Assembly: GCA_944321825.1 (NCBI GenBank)
Contig: CALUMU010000005.1
Location: 1-64,000 of the forward strand
Source of the DNA: Candidatus Amulumruptor caecigallinarius
GTDB lineage: Bacteria > Bacteroidota > Bacteroidia > Bacteroidales > Muribaculaceae
Reading direction: 5' to 3'
DNA: 64,000 bases
Shown: piece by piece, positions 44,100 to 54,900 of the stretch
How positions within the stretch are numbered: position 1 is the stretch's first letter
Layout of the letters: each line of letters opens with the position of its first letter
The notes under the pieces: model-generated
What the model was told of the DNA's origin: nothing
What the model saw: only the letters and a program-made list of their open reading frames with translations
The model's database searches: none
Made by a program: the position numbers and the translations under genes

Positions 44100-45230
44100 C
44101 TATATAAATTCTAAATAGTTATCCCGGTTAACGACATGGAACGCGGCATTGGGATATGCTTCCAGAAACACTTTAGGAGCATCGGGTTTCTTGTTACCCC
44201 ATTTGAATTCTAAAGCCGTAAGTTTATCGGCAGTCTCTTCAATCAAATCTATTTCCTGCCTGTCGTATGTACGCCAGAAATAAAATTCTTTATGAAGCCC
44301 TTCGTTAAAATTCGCTTTGAGCCGTTCGCCAATAATATAGTTTTCCCACAGCGCACCGACATCCTGCCGGATAGCCAGCGGTGAAAAAGCTCCTATAATC
44401 GCATTACGGATTCCATTGTCATAGAAATACCATTTCCCTGCTTTAGCGACTTCTTTGCGGAGATTACGCGAGTACCCCCTTAACCTGTATATGACAAAAA
44501 CCTTTTCCAACAGGTCAAGGTACTTTTCAACGGTTGACCTGCTCATGCCGAGTTGTTTCCCCAACTCGTCATAAGAGACCTCGCTTCCTAACTGAAAAGC
44601 TATAAGGCGCAACAAATCGCGCATCTTGCTTGAATTTTTCAATCCGTCAACAGCCAATATATCTTTAAGCAGATATGCACCTACAATATCGCGCAGATAG
44701 TCGGTCTTGCGTTCATAATCTTCCATCATTACCACTTCAGGATAAGAGCCATAAATCAAACGGGATTCAAGATTCTGACGTGTTTCAAAAACATTCTCCA
44801 TTTGCGATATTTCTCGTTGCGAGAACGGTGTAAGCAAAAACTGAGTACTGCGCCCGACCAACGGCTCTCCTGCCTTATTCAGCAAATCAAATGACGAAGA
44901 TCCGCTTGCCAATACGCTTATACCAGGCACTTCATCAACTATTAATTTCAAGACACTGCCTATCTGTGGGATATTTTGCGCTTCATCAATCGCCAACAGG
45001 CCAATGCCATCCAGCAAATGACGGTAATTAGCGATCGAACGGTTTTCCAACAATGCTAACGTATCGTAGTCTTCACCGTTAAGCATCATTGTCCGACCCG
45101 GATAGTCGTTCACAATCTTACGCATCATCACCGTCTTACCTACACGCCGGGCACCAAAAATCAACACCGCTTTATTAGGAGCTATTCGTGCCGCAATTTT
45201 CTCTTGAAGTATTCTATTTATTGTTTTCAT
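44100..45230 (-). CDS. AAA-type ATPase with DUF4143 domain
   Basis: 376 aa. Walker A FGARRVGKT (about 25-33), Walker B LLAIDEAQNI, an HTH-like stretch after the ATPase core (YDELGKQLGMSRSTVEKYLD), and a C-terminal DUF4143 domain with a restriction-endonuclease-like core in which both EID and EFK are present (RQEIDLIEE, LTALEFKWG). Function unsettled. It interrupts the glycan locus and, with its A/T-rich neighbours, looks acquired. Confidence 0.87.
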   Translation of the reverse strand: MKTINRILQEKIAARIAPNKAVLIFGARRVGKTVMMRKIVNDYPGRTMMLNGEDYDTLALLENRSIANYRHLLDGIGLLAIDEAQNIPQIGSVLKLIVDEVPGISVLASGSSSFDLLNKAGEPLVGRSTQFLLTPFSQREISQMENVFETRQNLESRLIYGSYPEVVMMEDYERKTDYLRDIVGAYLLKDILAVDGLKNSSKMRDLLRLIAFQLGSEVSYDELGKQLGMSRSTVEKYLDLLEKVFVIYRLRGYSRNLRKEVAKAGKWYFYDNGIRNAIIGAFSPLAIRQDVGALWENYIIGERLKANFNEGLHKEFYFWRTYDRQEIDLIEETADKLTALEFKWGNKKPDAPKVFLEAYPNAAFHVVNRDNYLEFI

Positions 45231-45253
45231 GCCTGCTTTATTTATAAGTTAGC

Positions 45254-45261
45254 CAAAGATA
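45254..45261 (-). promoter_or_regulatory. Bacteroidales -7 box (TATCTTTG) of the DUF4143 ATPase gene
   Basis: TATCTTTG on the minus strand, 23 nt before the ATG at 45230. Confidence 0.5.
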
Positions 45262-45364
45262 ATCATTATTTTTTAATTAGCGAATTTTACGTAAAAACCT
45301 TATTGTATAAGTAGCATTTTTACATATCAATGTACTTAGTATCCCAAACAGTTTCGTGTATCAG

Positions 45365-45395
45365 TTGCTCCATTGTGTTTCATTGCGTAACTTTG
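45365..45395 (+). promoter_or_regulatory. Promoter of the GT2 and WbsX-GT2 pair
   Basis: TTG at 45365-45367, a 20-nt spacer and TAACTTTG at 45388-45395: a full Bacteroidales promoter, 59 nt before the ATG at 45455. Confidence 0.7.
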
Positions 45396-45454
45396 CAGCG
45401 ACAAGATGCCATAGGTAACAACCAGTCACGACCAATTAACAAACTCCAGCCCAT

Positions 45455-46459
45455 ATGTCCAATCCCAAGGTTTCTGTAATAGTGCCCAACTATAACTACA
45501 GCCGTTATCTTGAGCAGCGAATGGACTCCATACTGGGTCAGACATATGATGAAATGGAAATCATAATACTCGATGATTGCAGTACCGACGACTCACGTAA
45601 GATTATTGAAAAATATCGCGGCAACCCTAAAGTAACCGGGATTATCTACAATAACGAGTGTTCCGGCAGCCCTTTCAAGCAATGGGAAAAGGGTATTTCA
45701 ATATCACGGGGCGAATATATCTGGATTGCCGAAGCGGACGATGTGGCCGATGCGGATTTCCTGCATCACACAGTCAATATTCTTGACAGACGCTCCGATG
45801 TAACCGTAGCTTATGCTCTTTCCCGATTGATCGACTCCTCCGGCAAAGAAATCCGTAACCATATAGAGGATACGGTTTACTCGCCCTTCTCTCCACCCAA
45901 AGCCAGCGGAGAGGCAGTCGTATATGACGGAGCCTCATATTTTGCATCGAGGCTCATCGCTCACAACGTAATCTACAATGCCAGCATGGCCTTGTTCAGA
46001 GCGGTAACATTCCGCAGACTTGACATCAGACTGTATGGGAAACTCCGTTATATAGGCGATTGGGCTTTCTGGTCAGAAATGTCGCTTAAAGGAAATATCG
46101 CCGAAGTCAGACTCAGGTTAAACTCTTTCAGACAGCACCAGGCATCAACGACGCACATATCCCTAAGCGATAGACGAGAAGCTCTACAACGCGAAGAAGA
46201 TGCGTTCGGTCACACATTTTCCCCGATTGCCACACGCATCCTGTCCCAGCAGGCTGACTGTTCTCTCTATATGCCATCATACAATACATATCTGAGACGT
46301 TATAACCCTGCCCGACACAAGAAACGCAGATATATAAAGCACCTCGTTTCATCATTTTTGAAAGCTGCCACCGGCAGGGATGCCCCTATCCCTCCCCTAT
46401 CATACCTTATCAGCATATCTTCTCCTTCCATATTGGCTATCATACCCCCGAAAAAATGA
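45455..46459 (+). CDS. GT2 glycosyltransferase
   Basis: 334 aa. IVPNYNYSRYLEQRMDSILG, ILDDCSTDDS, WIAEADDVADADF. It is a paralog of the GT2 at 41142-42113 and resembles the GT2 half of the next gene only loosely. Its stop overlaps the start of the WbsX-GT2 gene in ATGA, so translation of the pair is coupled. Peripheral cytoplasmic enzyme; sugar unknown. Confidence 0.9.
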   Translation: MSNPKVSVIVPNYNYSRYLEQRMDSILGQTYDEMEIIILDDCSTDDSRKIIEKYRGNPKVTGIIYNNECSGSPFKQWEKGISISRGEYIWIAEADDVADADFLHHTVNILDRRSDVTVAYALSRLIDSSGKEIRNHIEDTVYSPFSPPKASGEAVVYDGASYFASRLIAHNVIYNASMALFRAVTFRRLDIRLYGKLRYIGDWAFWSEMSLKGNIAEVRLRLNSFRQHQASTTHISLSDRREALQREEDAFGHTFSPIATRILSQQADCSLYMPSYNTYLRRYNPARHKKRRYIKHLVSSFLKAATGRDAPIPPLSYLISISSPSILAIIPPKK

Positions 46460-48633
46460 TACTAAACAACCAGTCATACAAACCTGCCAGAATCATAGCA
46501 TTCTACCTGCCACAATTCCATCCTGTACCCGAAAATGATGTGTTTTGGGAAAAGGGGTTTACCGAATGGACTAACGTAGGTAAAGCTAAGCCCCTTTATC
46601 CAGGACATAAACAGCCCAAACTGCCTACAGAATTAGGATATTACGACCTTCGAGTACCTGAAGTCCGCGAACTGCAGGCCGACTTGGCCCGCCGCTACGG
46701 TATAGGAGGATTCTGTTACTGGCACTACTGGTTTGGACACGGCAAACAGATGCTTGACCGGCCACTACGTGAAATGGTCGAAAGCGGCTCTCCCGACTTT
46801 CCGTTTTGTATAGGTTGGGCCAATGAATCGTGGCATGGATTTGACCACGGTCTCAAGACGAAATCTTACCTCATCCAGCAGACATATCCCGGAGAGGAGG
46901 ATGACCGTAAACACTTCATGTCTCTGCTGCCGGCATTTAAAGATAGACGATACATCAAAGTGGATGGAAAACCGCTGTTTGTCATCTACCATCCACTTGA
47001 TGCTCCCGATGCAATCCGAGCCAAGATAAAGCTATGGCGCAGTCTCGCAAGCCGACATGGACTCGGCGACTTCCACTTCGTAGGCATCTCATATTTTCCT
47101 GACAGTGAAAAAGCAGCCATGCTTGATTTGGGCATAGACGCGGTCAACGTATGCCGTTTCCATGACTTCAAGACCAAGAGAAAGGGGCTTTTCAAACGCG
47201 CAAAACTAAAATCACGGTTGTTGCATCGCCCCATAGTGGTACCATACCGCGAAGTCATCGACACGATGATAGCACCGGAGGATTGCTCTGATGACACTTA
47301 TCCAACGGTCTACAGCAACTGGGACCACACCCCCCGCAGCGGGGTGAAGGGCGTGGTATTCGATGGCAGCACACCTGAATTATTCGGAAAACTACTTGAT
47401 AAAGCCATAGACAGCGTCAAGGGTCGCGATGCCGACCATCGGCTCGTGTTCCTTAAATCATGGAATGAATGGGGCGAAGGCAACTATGTGGAGCCAGACC
47501 GCGAGTTTGGACGTGGCTATCTTGAGACAATCGCGTCAAGGATACATCCTTCAACCCCCGATGACACACCTAAAGTGTCAGTGCTTGTAGCTGCATACGG
47601 ACAAGAAGCATATCTATCCGAGACTCTTCAATCCCTGATTGACCAGACCTATACTAATTGGGAAGCCATAGTGGTAGACGATGGCTCACCCGACAATGTA
47701 GCCTCTGTGGCTAAAGAGTGGATGGCTCGGGATAAACGCATCCGATTTTTCCATACGGACAATAAAGGAGTAAGTGCCGCACGTAACTTTGCCGCTACCA
47801 AAGCCACAGGAAAATACGTGATGAGTCTTGATGGTGACGACATGATATTACCGGCATATATCCAAAAATGCGTAGATGTCTTGGAAACGCTTCCAGATAT
47901 CAAAGTTGTTTATACCAACTGGAAATTCTTCGGAGCCGACACCCATACTACCGAGCTTGTCTATACTGATTATCGCGAAGAGTTGTTGCATAACAATATC
48001 CATGTTTCAGCAATGTTGAGGTTGGATGACTACCGGAAAGCCGGAGGCTTTGACGAGCATATGCGTACAGCTATGGAAGATTGGGAATTTTGGATTAGAG
48101 TTCTCAGCGACGAGACTCCTAACCAGGTCAGACTGATTCCAGACCGTTTGTTTCTATACCGCCAGAAAGTCCGCTCGCGCAACAACTCAATAACTGACAA
48201 TTCTCTGAAAATCAAAGACTGCCAGGAATATGTTTTTAACAAACATCGCGAAAAATATCTAAAGTATTTTGGCGAACATATATCAGCCGATATGCTTATG
48301 TTTGTCGGCAATGACCTAATGGATGTTCTTACCGATACCGAGCATTTCCATACACTCCATGACAAAAAGCAACTGCTGCACCAAGGCCTAAAGGCAGCCA
48401 AGAAATTGGCACGATTACGAGGTATAGACCCATCTATCAATCTCAAATATATCACAAAAGTAGCTGACGAACTGACACGAGTCCAAGATGATGCAAAGTC
48501 GCTTCTTAACCATAAGCAATTCTCACGATATCAACTCCTCACCAGCAATCCCGGCAGATTCATGGCCAATATGCGACGCTCCCAAGCCATGATGCCTAAA
48601 AACTGGGGGCGCAAGGAAATAAGATATAGATAA
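46456..48633 (+). CDS. WbsX/GH99-like domain fused to GT2 glycosyltransferase
   Basis: 725 aa. Residues 12-365 form a WbsX (GH99-like) domain: IIAFYLPQFHPVPENDVFW, KGFTEWTNVGKA, GGFCYWHYWFGHG, WANESW and SWNEWGEGNYVEPD. Residues 373-600 form a GT2 domain: VSVLVAAYGQEAYLSETLQS, VVDDGSPD (406-413), SLDGDD (457-462) and EDWEFW. A helical tail of about 120 residues follows. WbsX proteins occur in O-antigen and polysaccharide loci and may cleave or transfer mannosidic units. One chain thus pairs a hydrolase-like fold and a transferase. Coupled to the GT2 upstream. Confidence 0.88.
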   Translation: MILNNQSYKPARIIAFYLPQFHPVPENDVFWEKGFTEWTNVGKAKPLYPGHKQPKLPTELGYYDLRVPEVRELQADLARRYGIGGFCYWHYWFGHGKQMLDRPLREMVESGSPDFPFCIGWANESWHGFDHGLKTKSYLIQQTYPGEEDDRKHFMSLLPAFKDRRYIKVDGKPLFVIYHPLDAPDAIRAKIKLWRSLASRHGLGDFHFVGISYFPDSEKAAMLDLGIDAVNVCRFHDFKTKRKGLFKRAKLKSRLLHRPIVVPYREVIDTMIAPEDCSDDTYPTVYSNWDHTPRSGVKGVVFDGSTPELFGKLLDKAIDSVKGRDADHRLVFLKSWNEWGEGNYVEPDREFGRGYLETIASRIHPSTPDDTPKVSVLVAAYGQEAYLSETLQSLIDQTYTNWEAIVVDDGSPDNVASVAKEWMARDKRIRFFHTDNKGVSAARNFAATKATGKYVMSLDGDDMILPAYIQKCVDVLETLPDIKVVYTNWKFFGADTHTTELVYTDYREELLHNNIHVSAMLRLDDYRKAGGFDEHMRTAMEDWEFWIRVLSDETPNQVRLIPDRLFLYRQKVRSRNNSITDNSLKIKDCQEYVFNKHREKYLKYFGEHISADMLMFVGNDLMDVLTDTEHFHTLHDKKQLLHQGLKAAKKLARLRGIDPSINLKYITKVADELTRVQDDAKSLLNHKQFSRYQLLTSNPGRFMANMRRSQAMMPKNWGRKEIRYR

Positions 48634-48659
48634 ACAAAACCAACAACTATCAGACATAT

Positions 48660-49958
48660 ATGGACACAAACGAACAATCTCCGAAACTCTCTCTTGACAC
48701 TATATGCGTACAGGGTGGATGGCAACCCCGCAACGGCGAGCCCCGTCAGGTACCTATCATCCAGAGCACTACGTTCAAGTACGAAAACACCGAGGAGATG
48801 GCCGACCTATTCGACCTGAAAAAATCGGGTTACTTCTACACACGCCTGCAAAATCCCACCAACGATGCCGTAGCGGCGAAAATCGCCGCACTCGAAGGCG
48901 GCTCGGCAGCCGTGCTGACATCGAGCGGACAGGCCGCCAACTTCTACGCCATATTCAACATAGCCGAGGCCAGCGACCACATCATCGCCTCCAACGAAAT
49001 CTACGGCGGCACATACAACCTGTTTGCCGTGACACTGCCGAAACTCGGCATACATTGCACCATGCTCTCTCCCGATGCTTCCGAGGAGGAGATTATGGCG
49101 GCTGTACGTCCTGAGACTAAAGCTTTCTTCGGCGAGACAATCTCAAATCCCGGATGCCGCGTGTTCGACATAGAGCGTTGGGCCTCTCTTGCCCATAAAG
49201 CCGGTGTCCCTCTGATTGTCGACAACACATTTGCCACCCCTATCAACTGCCGTCCGCTCGAATGGGGAGCCGACATAGTGACCCACTCCACCACCAAATA
49301 TATGGACGGCCACGGAGCTCAAGTGGGCGGAGTGGTGGTCGACGGAGGCCGCTTCGACTGGGATGCCGCAACCGACAAGTTCCCCGGACTGACCACACCC
49401 GACCCTTCGTACCACGGGCTGACATACACCAAAGCATTCGGCAATCAAGCTTATGCAGTCAAGCTCACAGCCCAGCTGATGCGCGACTTAGGCTCCATAC
49501 CGAGTCCACAGAACGCCTTTCTGCTCAACCTCGGATTGGAATCGATGCACCTGCGTGTACCACGCCATTGCGAAAACGCACAGAAAGTGGCCGAATTTCT
49601 CGCGTCAGACCCACGTGTGGCATGGGTTAACTATTGCGGACTTCCCGACAACCCTGATTACGACAAGGCAAAAAAATACCTCCCCAACGGTTCGTGCGGA
49701 GTACTCTGCTTAGGTCTCAAAGGCGACCGCGAAGCCGCCATCAAGTTCATGGACTCGCTGAAGCTGATAGCCATAGCCACACATGTGGCCGATGCCCGCA
49801 GCTGCGTGCTCCACCCGGCCAGCCACACCCACCGCCAGCTCTCTGACGAGCAGCTCCGCGAAGCCGGCATCGCCCCTGACCTCATCCGCCTATCGGTAGG
49901 CATCGAAAGCGCCGATGACATCATTGCAGACCTCCGTCAGGCGTTAGACCAGATTTGA
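48660..49958 (+). CDS. metY: O-acetylhomoserine sulfhydrylase family enzyme (MetY-like)
   Basis: 432 aa PLP enzyme of the Cys/Met-metabolism family. The PLP lysine lies in THSTTKYMDGHGAQVGG, with the upstream IVDNTFATP Asp and SSGQAANFYAIF as cofactor-phosphate region. Length and the GYFYTRLQNPTNDAV start fit O-acetylhomoserine aminocarboxypropyltransferase, which makes homocysteine from sulfide; cystathionine gamma-synthase is the main alternative. It follows the glycan gene by 26 nt. No SAM riboswitch is seen. A bidirectional terminator separates it from aroB. Confidence 0.88.
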   Translation: MDTNEQSPKLSLDTICVQGGWQPRNGEPRQVPIIQSTTFKYENTEEMADLFDLKKSGYFYTRLQNPTNDAVAAKIAALEGGSAAVLTSSGQAANFYAIFNIAEASDHIIASNEIYGGTYNLFAVTLPKLGIHCTMLSPDASEEEIMAAVRPETKAFFGETISNPGCRVFDIERWASLAHKAGVPLIVDNTFATPINCRPLEWGADIVTHSTTKYMDGHGAQVGGVVVDGGRFDWDAATDKFPGLTTPDPSYHGLTYTKAFGNQAYAVKLTAQLMRDLGSIPSPQNAFLLNLGLESMHLRVPRHCENAQKVAEFLASDPRVAWVNYCGLPDNPDYDKAKKYLPNGSCGVLCLGLKGDREAAIKFMDSLKLIAIATHVADARSCVLHPASHTHRQLSDEQLREAGIAPDLIRLSVGIESADDIIADLRQALDQI

Positions 49959-49980
49959 CAGTCTGACCGATATAAATATG

Positions 49981-50015
49981 AATGGGACGCGGCAAAAACC
50001 GCGTCCCATTTTGTT
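49981..50015. terminator. Bidirectional terminator between metY and aroB
   Basis: AATGGGACGCGG and CCGCGTCCCATT form a perfect 12-bp stem with loop CAAAAA, followed by TTGTT. It sits between two convergent genes, so it can serve both. Confidence 0.85.
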
Positions 50016-50035
50016 ACTTATTATCAGGCACTTAC

Positions 50036-51100
50036 CTACTGCACCAAGTCGCGGAATATATCCAATGCCTGCCTGATTTGCTCTTCGGGCACTATACTGT
50101 CCAAACGGATGTGTCCCGGAGACGCCAGCAGAGAGAAGTTTATGTCCGCTCCTGATACGTTTTTCTTGTCGTGCCGCATATAGTCTATCAGAGCGTCGTA
50201 GTCATCGCACGTTATCGGCAGTGTGCCGTAAAGATTACGCAGCGTGACGGCGTATTGCTGCAACACTCCCGAATCGAAGCCATACAGCATATGCGACAAT
50301 ATCATGTCGACAAACACCCCGAAAGCCACGGCATAGCCATGAGGTATGGGTTGCCGGCGGTGCATCGCCCATGATTCGAAAGCATGTCCGGGCGTATGGC
50401 CGAGGTTCAGGGCCTTGCGCAGACCTTTCTCCGTAGGGTCCTCCTCCACCACCCTGCGTTTGACCCCGACATTATCTTCAAGTATCGGGAGCAACGCTTT
50501 CATATCCCGCGCCGTAATATCATAAGCCATCAGCTTACGGAAAGCATCAAGTGATTCCAACAGGCCGTGTTTGAGCATCTCGCCATAGCCCGACAGCAGT
50601 TCCTCAACAGGCAGCGTGTCGAAAAATACAGTGGATATAATCACAGCATCAGCCTGACTGAAAACACCGATTTCATTCTTCAGTCCATGGAAATTGATGC
50701 CGGTCTTACCTCCTACCGAGGCATCGACAGCAGCGAGAAGCGTGGTAGGCATGTTGACGAATCGTATGCCGCGTTTGAATGTAGAGGCAGCAAAACCGCC
50801 GATATCCGTCACCATACCGCCGCCGAGATTAATCATAAGAGACCGCCGCGTAGCACCGCCCTCCACTAATCCGTCCCATATACGGGCGAGCGAATCGAGC
50901 GATTTGTTGACATCACCCGAAGGTATGGTTATGACTGCGGCCTGACGCGCCACGCAGCTCTCTGCGGCCAATCTGGGCAATACGAGTGATGCCGTATGGT
51001 CGTCGGTAAGTATGAATATACGCCCCGTAGAGGAGATATCGCCTGCGATACGGTCCAATTCCAGCGCAGGGCTGTCAGTAAATATTAGTTGCTGAGACAT
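50036..51100 (-). CDS. aroB: 3-dehydroquinate synthase
   Basis: 354 aa from the ATG at 51100. NAD-binding GGGMVTDIGGFAASTFKRG, PTTLLAAVDASVGGKTGIN, GYGEMLKHG and the zinc-binding LGHTPGHAFE are all present. It converts DAHP to 3-dehydroquinate, step two of the shikimate pathway. It follows the HAD gene by 25 nt on the same strand. Confidence 0.95.
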   Translation of the reverse strand: MSQQLIFTDSPALELDRIAGDISSTGRIFILTDDHTASLVLPRLAAESCVARQAAVITIPSGDVNKSLDSLARIWDGLVEGGATRRSLMINLGGGMVTDIGGFAASTFKRGIRFVNMPTTLLAAVDASVGGKTGINFHGLKNEIGVFSQADAVIISTVFFDTLPVEELLSGYGEMLKHGLLESLDAFRKLMAYDITARDMKALLPILEDNVGVKRRVVEEDPTEKGLRKALNLGHTPGHAFESWAMHRRQPIPHGYAVAFGVFVDMILSHMLYGFDSGVLQQYAVTLRNLYGTLPITCDDYDALIDYMRHDKKNVSGADINFSLLASPGHIRLDSIVPEEQIRQALDIFRDLVQ

Positions 51101-51125
51101 AACCAATTATCATTTAAGCGAATAC

Positions 51126-51869
51126 TCACTTGTACGCGCGAAGTTCGGCAATTATGGAAGGCAACGCCTTTACAAAAGCCTCCATGGAACTGTAAGCTAT
51201 GGCCGCTCCGGCCTTCATCAGGTCGTCGAGAGGGATAGGCCCCGTGGCCACACCGACTGTAAACGCCCCGGCCCTGGCTCCTGCACGGACTCCGCACGGA
51301 GCATTCTCCACCACTATTGATTGCCACGGCTTCACATCGACAAGTTTCATGGCCTTGAGGTACGGCTCCGGATCGGGCTTACCATGCGCAACGCTACGCG
51401 ACGTAATGAAATTTTCAGGCTTGAATGCCCCGGGATAATCGTGGGATATGCGCTCTATCAGCGTAGTCTGCCCCGACCCGGTGACCAAGACCCGCTCCAT
51501 ACCCTCCTGACGGAATATGTCGAGCATCCTGTCGGCATCTTTCATAAGCGGCACATCACCCTGGGCGTGGAAATTCTCGGTTTTCTCCTTGTAGAGAGCT
51601 GCGACCTCGTCAGCAGTGGCGTTACGGCCATACTCACGTTCAAACAGGAGGTTGATAGTAGCAGCGCCGGTCATGCCCTCGTAACCGAAAAACTCCTCTT
51701 TGGTAGCCTTGATGCCGTGGGCTGTGACCATGTCGTACCACGCCGAAGCATGTAGGGGCATGGAGTCGTAAAGCACCCCGTCCATATCGATAAGGGCGGC
51801 TTTGGGTTCAAAAACCGTATATCTCTGCGCTTCCATGAAACGCTTGATAGCTGATTTTATATGTGTCAT
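51126..51869 (-). CDS. HAD-family hydrolase, beta-phosphoglucomutase-like
   Basis: 247 aa. Motif I is DMDGVLYDS (D28, D30), motif II LVTGSGQ, motif III Lys in HGKPDPEPYL, motif IV VVENAPCGVRAG. A helical cap lies between motifs I and II, as in sugar phosphatases and beta-phosphoglucomutases. The substrate cannot be told. The ATG at 51869 follows a 42-nt gap after the AsmA-like gene, and the stop is 25 nt before aroB. Confidence 0.88.
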   Translation of the reverse strand: MTHIKSAIKRFMEAQRYTVFEPKAALIDMDGVLYDSMPLHASAWYDMVTAHGIKATKEEFFGYEGMTGAATINLLFEREYGRNATADEVAALYKEKTENFHAQGDVPLMKDADRMLDIFRQEGMERVLVTGSGQTTLIERISHDYPGAFKPENFITSRSVAHGKPDPEPYLKAMKLVDVKPWQSIVVENAPCGVRAGARAGAFTVGVATGPIPLDDLMKAGAAIAYSSMEAFVKALPSIIAELRAYK

Positions 51870-51911
51870 AAGTAACTGTAGATTCTTAAATTAACGTTAT
51901 AGTGTTTTAGT

Positions 51912-54900
51912 TCACTTTGATTTTTTCTCCTTGGATTCCTCTGGGGTTGGAGGAGGTGGTGGCAGCAGCCCTTCTTTGATAAACAGAGCCGAATCTGCCG
52001 CCGATATGGTGTCACCCGGCACATCCGCGTCCATGCGCAGCCTGTCGCCATGGTTACGTCCGCGGGCATTGAGACTCCTGAGACGGGCGTTACGCACTCC
52101 ACGACGGAATACGCGATCCATCTCTTTGACAAGGTTGATGCGCGTCGTGTCCACAAGTTGAACCCTCTCCACCACCATGTTTTCCTTGACCTTGGCACCG
52201 CCAAGACGTATCTTCATATCATCTATAGTGCCTTTGATGTTGATGCCGAACTTAAACGGAATCGGCGATTTAAGCACCGACACATGATAGTTTAGGTTCA
52301 TGGCCATGTCGTTATTGCCCATAACCCCTAATTTGTAGCGGTCGAAATTGAAGATAAACGGATAAATCTCCAACTGGTTGTTTTCGATGGCAATCTGGGC
52401 TGATATGCTGTCGATCATGTTGCGGTTCTTGTTTTTGAACATCAGCCATTTGCTTATGGTCTTGTATGTGTCAGGGTCGATGACCACGAGTGAATCGCCC
52501 TTGATGGTAAGCAACGCGCTGAGCGAGCCGAGATTCATATCCATGTTGGGGAATATGTCGGTAGTAGCTACCATCTCGGCATTTATACGGCCTGATATGG
52601 TGTTGAGCGCCGGCAATATGGAGTCGACCGTCGGAAACAGTTTGTTGAACTTCTCGATGTAGAAATTTGTCAACACCAATCCCATACCCAGAGTCATCTC
52701 GTTTTTGGTAGGAGCCGAGTACAAGGCGTTGAGATTAACACGTCCGGCATCGGTGTTCGCTCCGAGGTCGGTCAGCTTGATAGCCCCCTCGTGCATCATG
52801 GCCACTCCACGGAAATCATGGAGCGTCAGACCCTCATACAGCACCACTTTCGATGACATATTCAGATCGGCATCAAAATTCATCGGCACAAGCAACGGCC
52901 CTGCCACACTGTCGGCTGCCGAGTTCTCCACCTGCTGCTCAAGGGCATCGTCACTGACATCGTCGCCCATCTTGACAGCCGAAGCACCTTCGGCCAATTT
53001 TTCGGCATATGCAGCACCGTAGAATGAAGCATTGACAAGCTGATTGATGTCAATGGTATCGCCGGTAAGACTGAGCCGCAGGTTCATTGCCGCACGTTTA
53101 CGTAACATGGCGTTAGTGTAATTGCTTATCACTCCGTTGACGGTTAGCGAACTGCGGCCGGCTTTCAGTTTCGTATCTTTAATCACCAACGAATCCATGT
53201 CGAACGATATATCCACATTCCTCACCACATTACGCAACGGATAATAAGGAGTCAGGATGCGTCCCCTTTTGGCCGTGATACGTCCCGAAGCATTCCACCA
53301 GAGCAGCAGAGAGCGAGTCTCCTTGTCGGCACGGAAGTCAAGAAGGTCGGTGCTGTCATGCCTTGCCCTCGGTCTGGAGGCATTGGCAGCGCGGTTCTTG
53401 CGCCGCTGCAAGGCATGTTCACGCCGCGCGAGAGTATAGACCGAGTCAGCCCTGAGCGACGGATGAGCCGCAGTGATAGAATCGAATATCGCACCGAGCC
53501 GGTTGTTCATTCGTGGACGAGCGCTGGGATACAGTCTAAGCCGCACCAGCGGCTCTCGCAAAGTCACGCGCCCGGCAGAACTACGGTAACGTATACGGTC
53601 GGCCGAAATCCGCGTCATCATCATCGGACGTTTATTGCTGTCCTTATATCGGGTGATAACCGCCCCCACTTTGGGAGACCGCAGCATTACGCTGCTGCTA
53701 TCCGACATGTCGACATAGCGCAGACGGCTTGCGGAGATGTCAAGACCCATCGGTATCACTACTGCCGTATCGGCCGATGCAGCCTTGTTGCTGACACCTA
53801 ACCCTAAGTGCATGTCGCTGCCTGTCAGTCCGAGGCCGTCCATCATGTATGAAGCCGTATCCACCTTGAGCGACACCGTCAGCAGCGAATCCACCTGGCG
53901 TCCTCTTTTGGTAGTGAATGATGACGACGAACCGAACTTAAGAGTTGCGTTACGGGCATATATGTCACCTGTAGTATCATTCATAAGCATATAGAAATCG
54001 GTCAGCGTAGCCTCTCCGTCAATCTTTAGCTTATGGAAATTAAGCCGGTCAAAATAGCTCTGTCTGACATCCAGATGGGCATCCATGACCAATTTCCCTT
54101 TCAGTGTGAAAGGTAGCTTATCCATGAGAGCCGACGGAAGCCGCCCGAATCCTACGCCCCCTTTGAACTCACCTTTGACAACAGGATCGCTCAACAGCTT
54201 GGAGACGCTGCCGGAAAATTTGAATCCGATGCTTTTACCCACAGCAAGCAATCGCTTAATATTGATGGTACTGCCGTCTATGTTACGACCGTTGACATGG
54301 CCGGAAACATCCAGTCCGAATGCCGTGAGCACCATCTGCTGGAATGACAACGAGCCGTCAGGCATCTCTATCGAGAAGTCGAACGATGGCAGCGCATCGT
54401 CGCTGACGGCATAGGGAGCTGTCAATCTCATCGCCATGGACACTTTCAGGTCTGTCTTCATGCCCTTTAACGACGACACATATTCCTTGGGCAACCAATT
54501 TATCACATCAGCCACCGATACATCGCTGATTTTGACATCGAAAGTTTTGACCTCCATGTCATCAGTGAAATCAAGCTCCGTATCGACAATGCCGTTCAAC
54601 GGCCCGATGCCTATATCGAAATTCTCTATACCGAGTGCATATGGCTGGTGGCTTCTCCACACAATCTTGCCGTCAAATTTGAAATCGACAGACGGCGGCA
54701 ATGCGACCCCGGCTATTTTTAACCGAGCATCCCCCCCGGTGGTCAATGTATAAGAAGAATTGCCGACTGTAGCAAGATTTGACGGGACAATCTCCACCTT
54801 CATGTCCGTAGTGTCAGCCGCATTGAAGTAGGCGGCTTTCAATCCGCCCGGTAGAGAAAACCGGTTGAAAGAGATGTCAGGCATCGCCGTAGAGTCCGCC

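Noticed and set aside
48634..48659. SAM riboswitch before metY
   Set aside because: The gap is only 26 nt and holds no such structure; metY probably reads from the glycan promoter or an unseen one.
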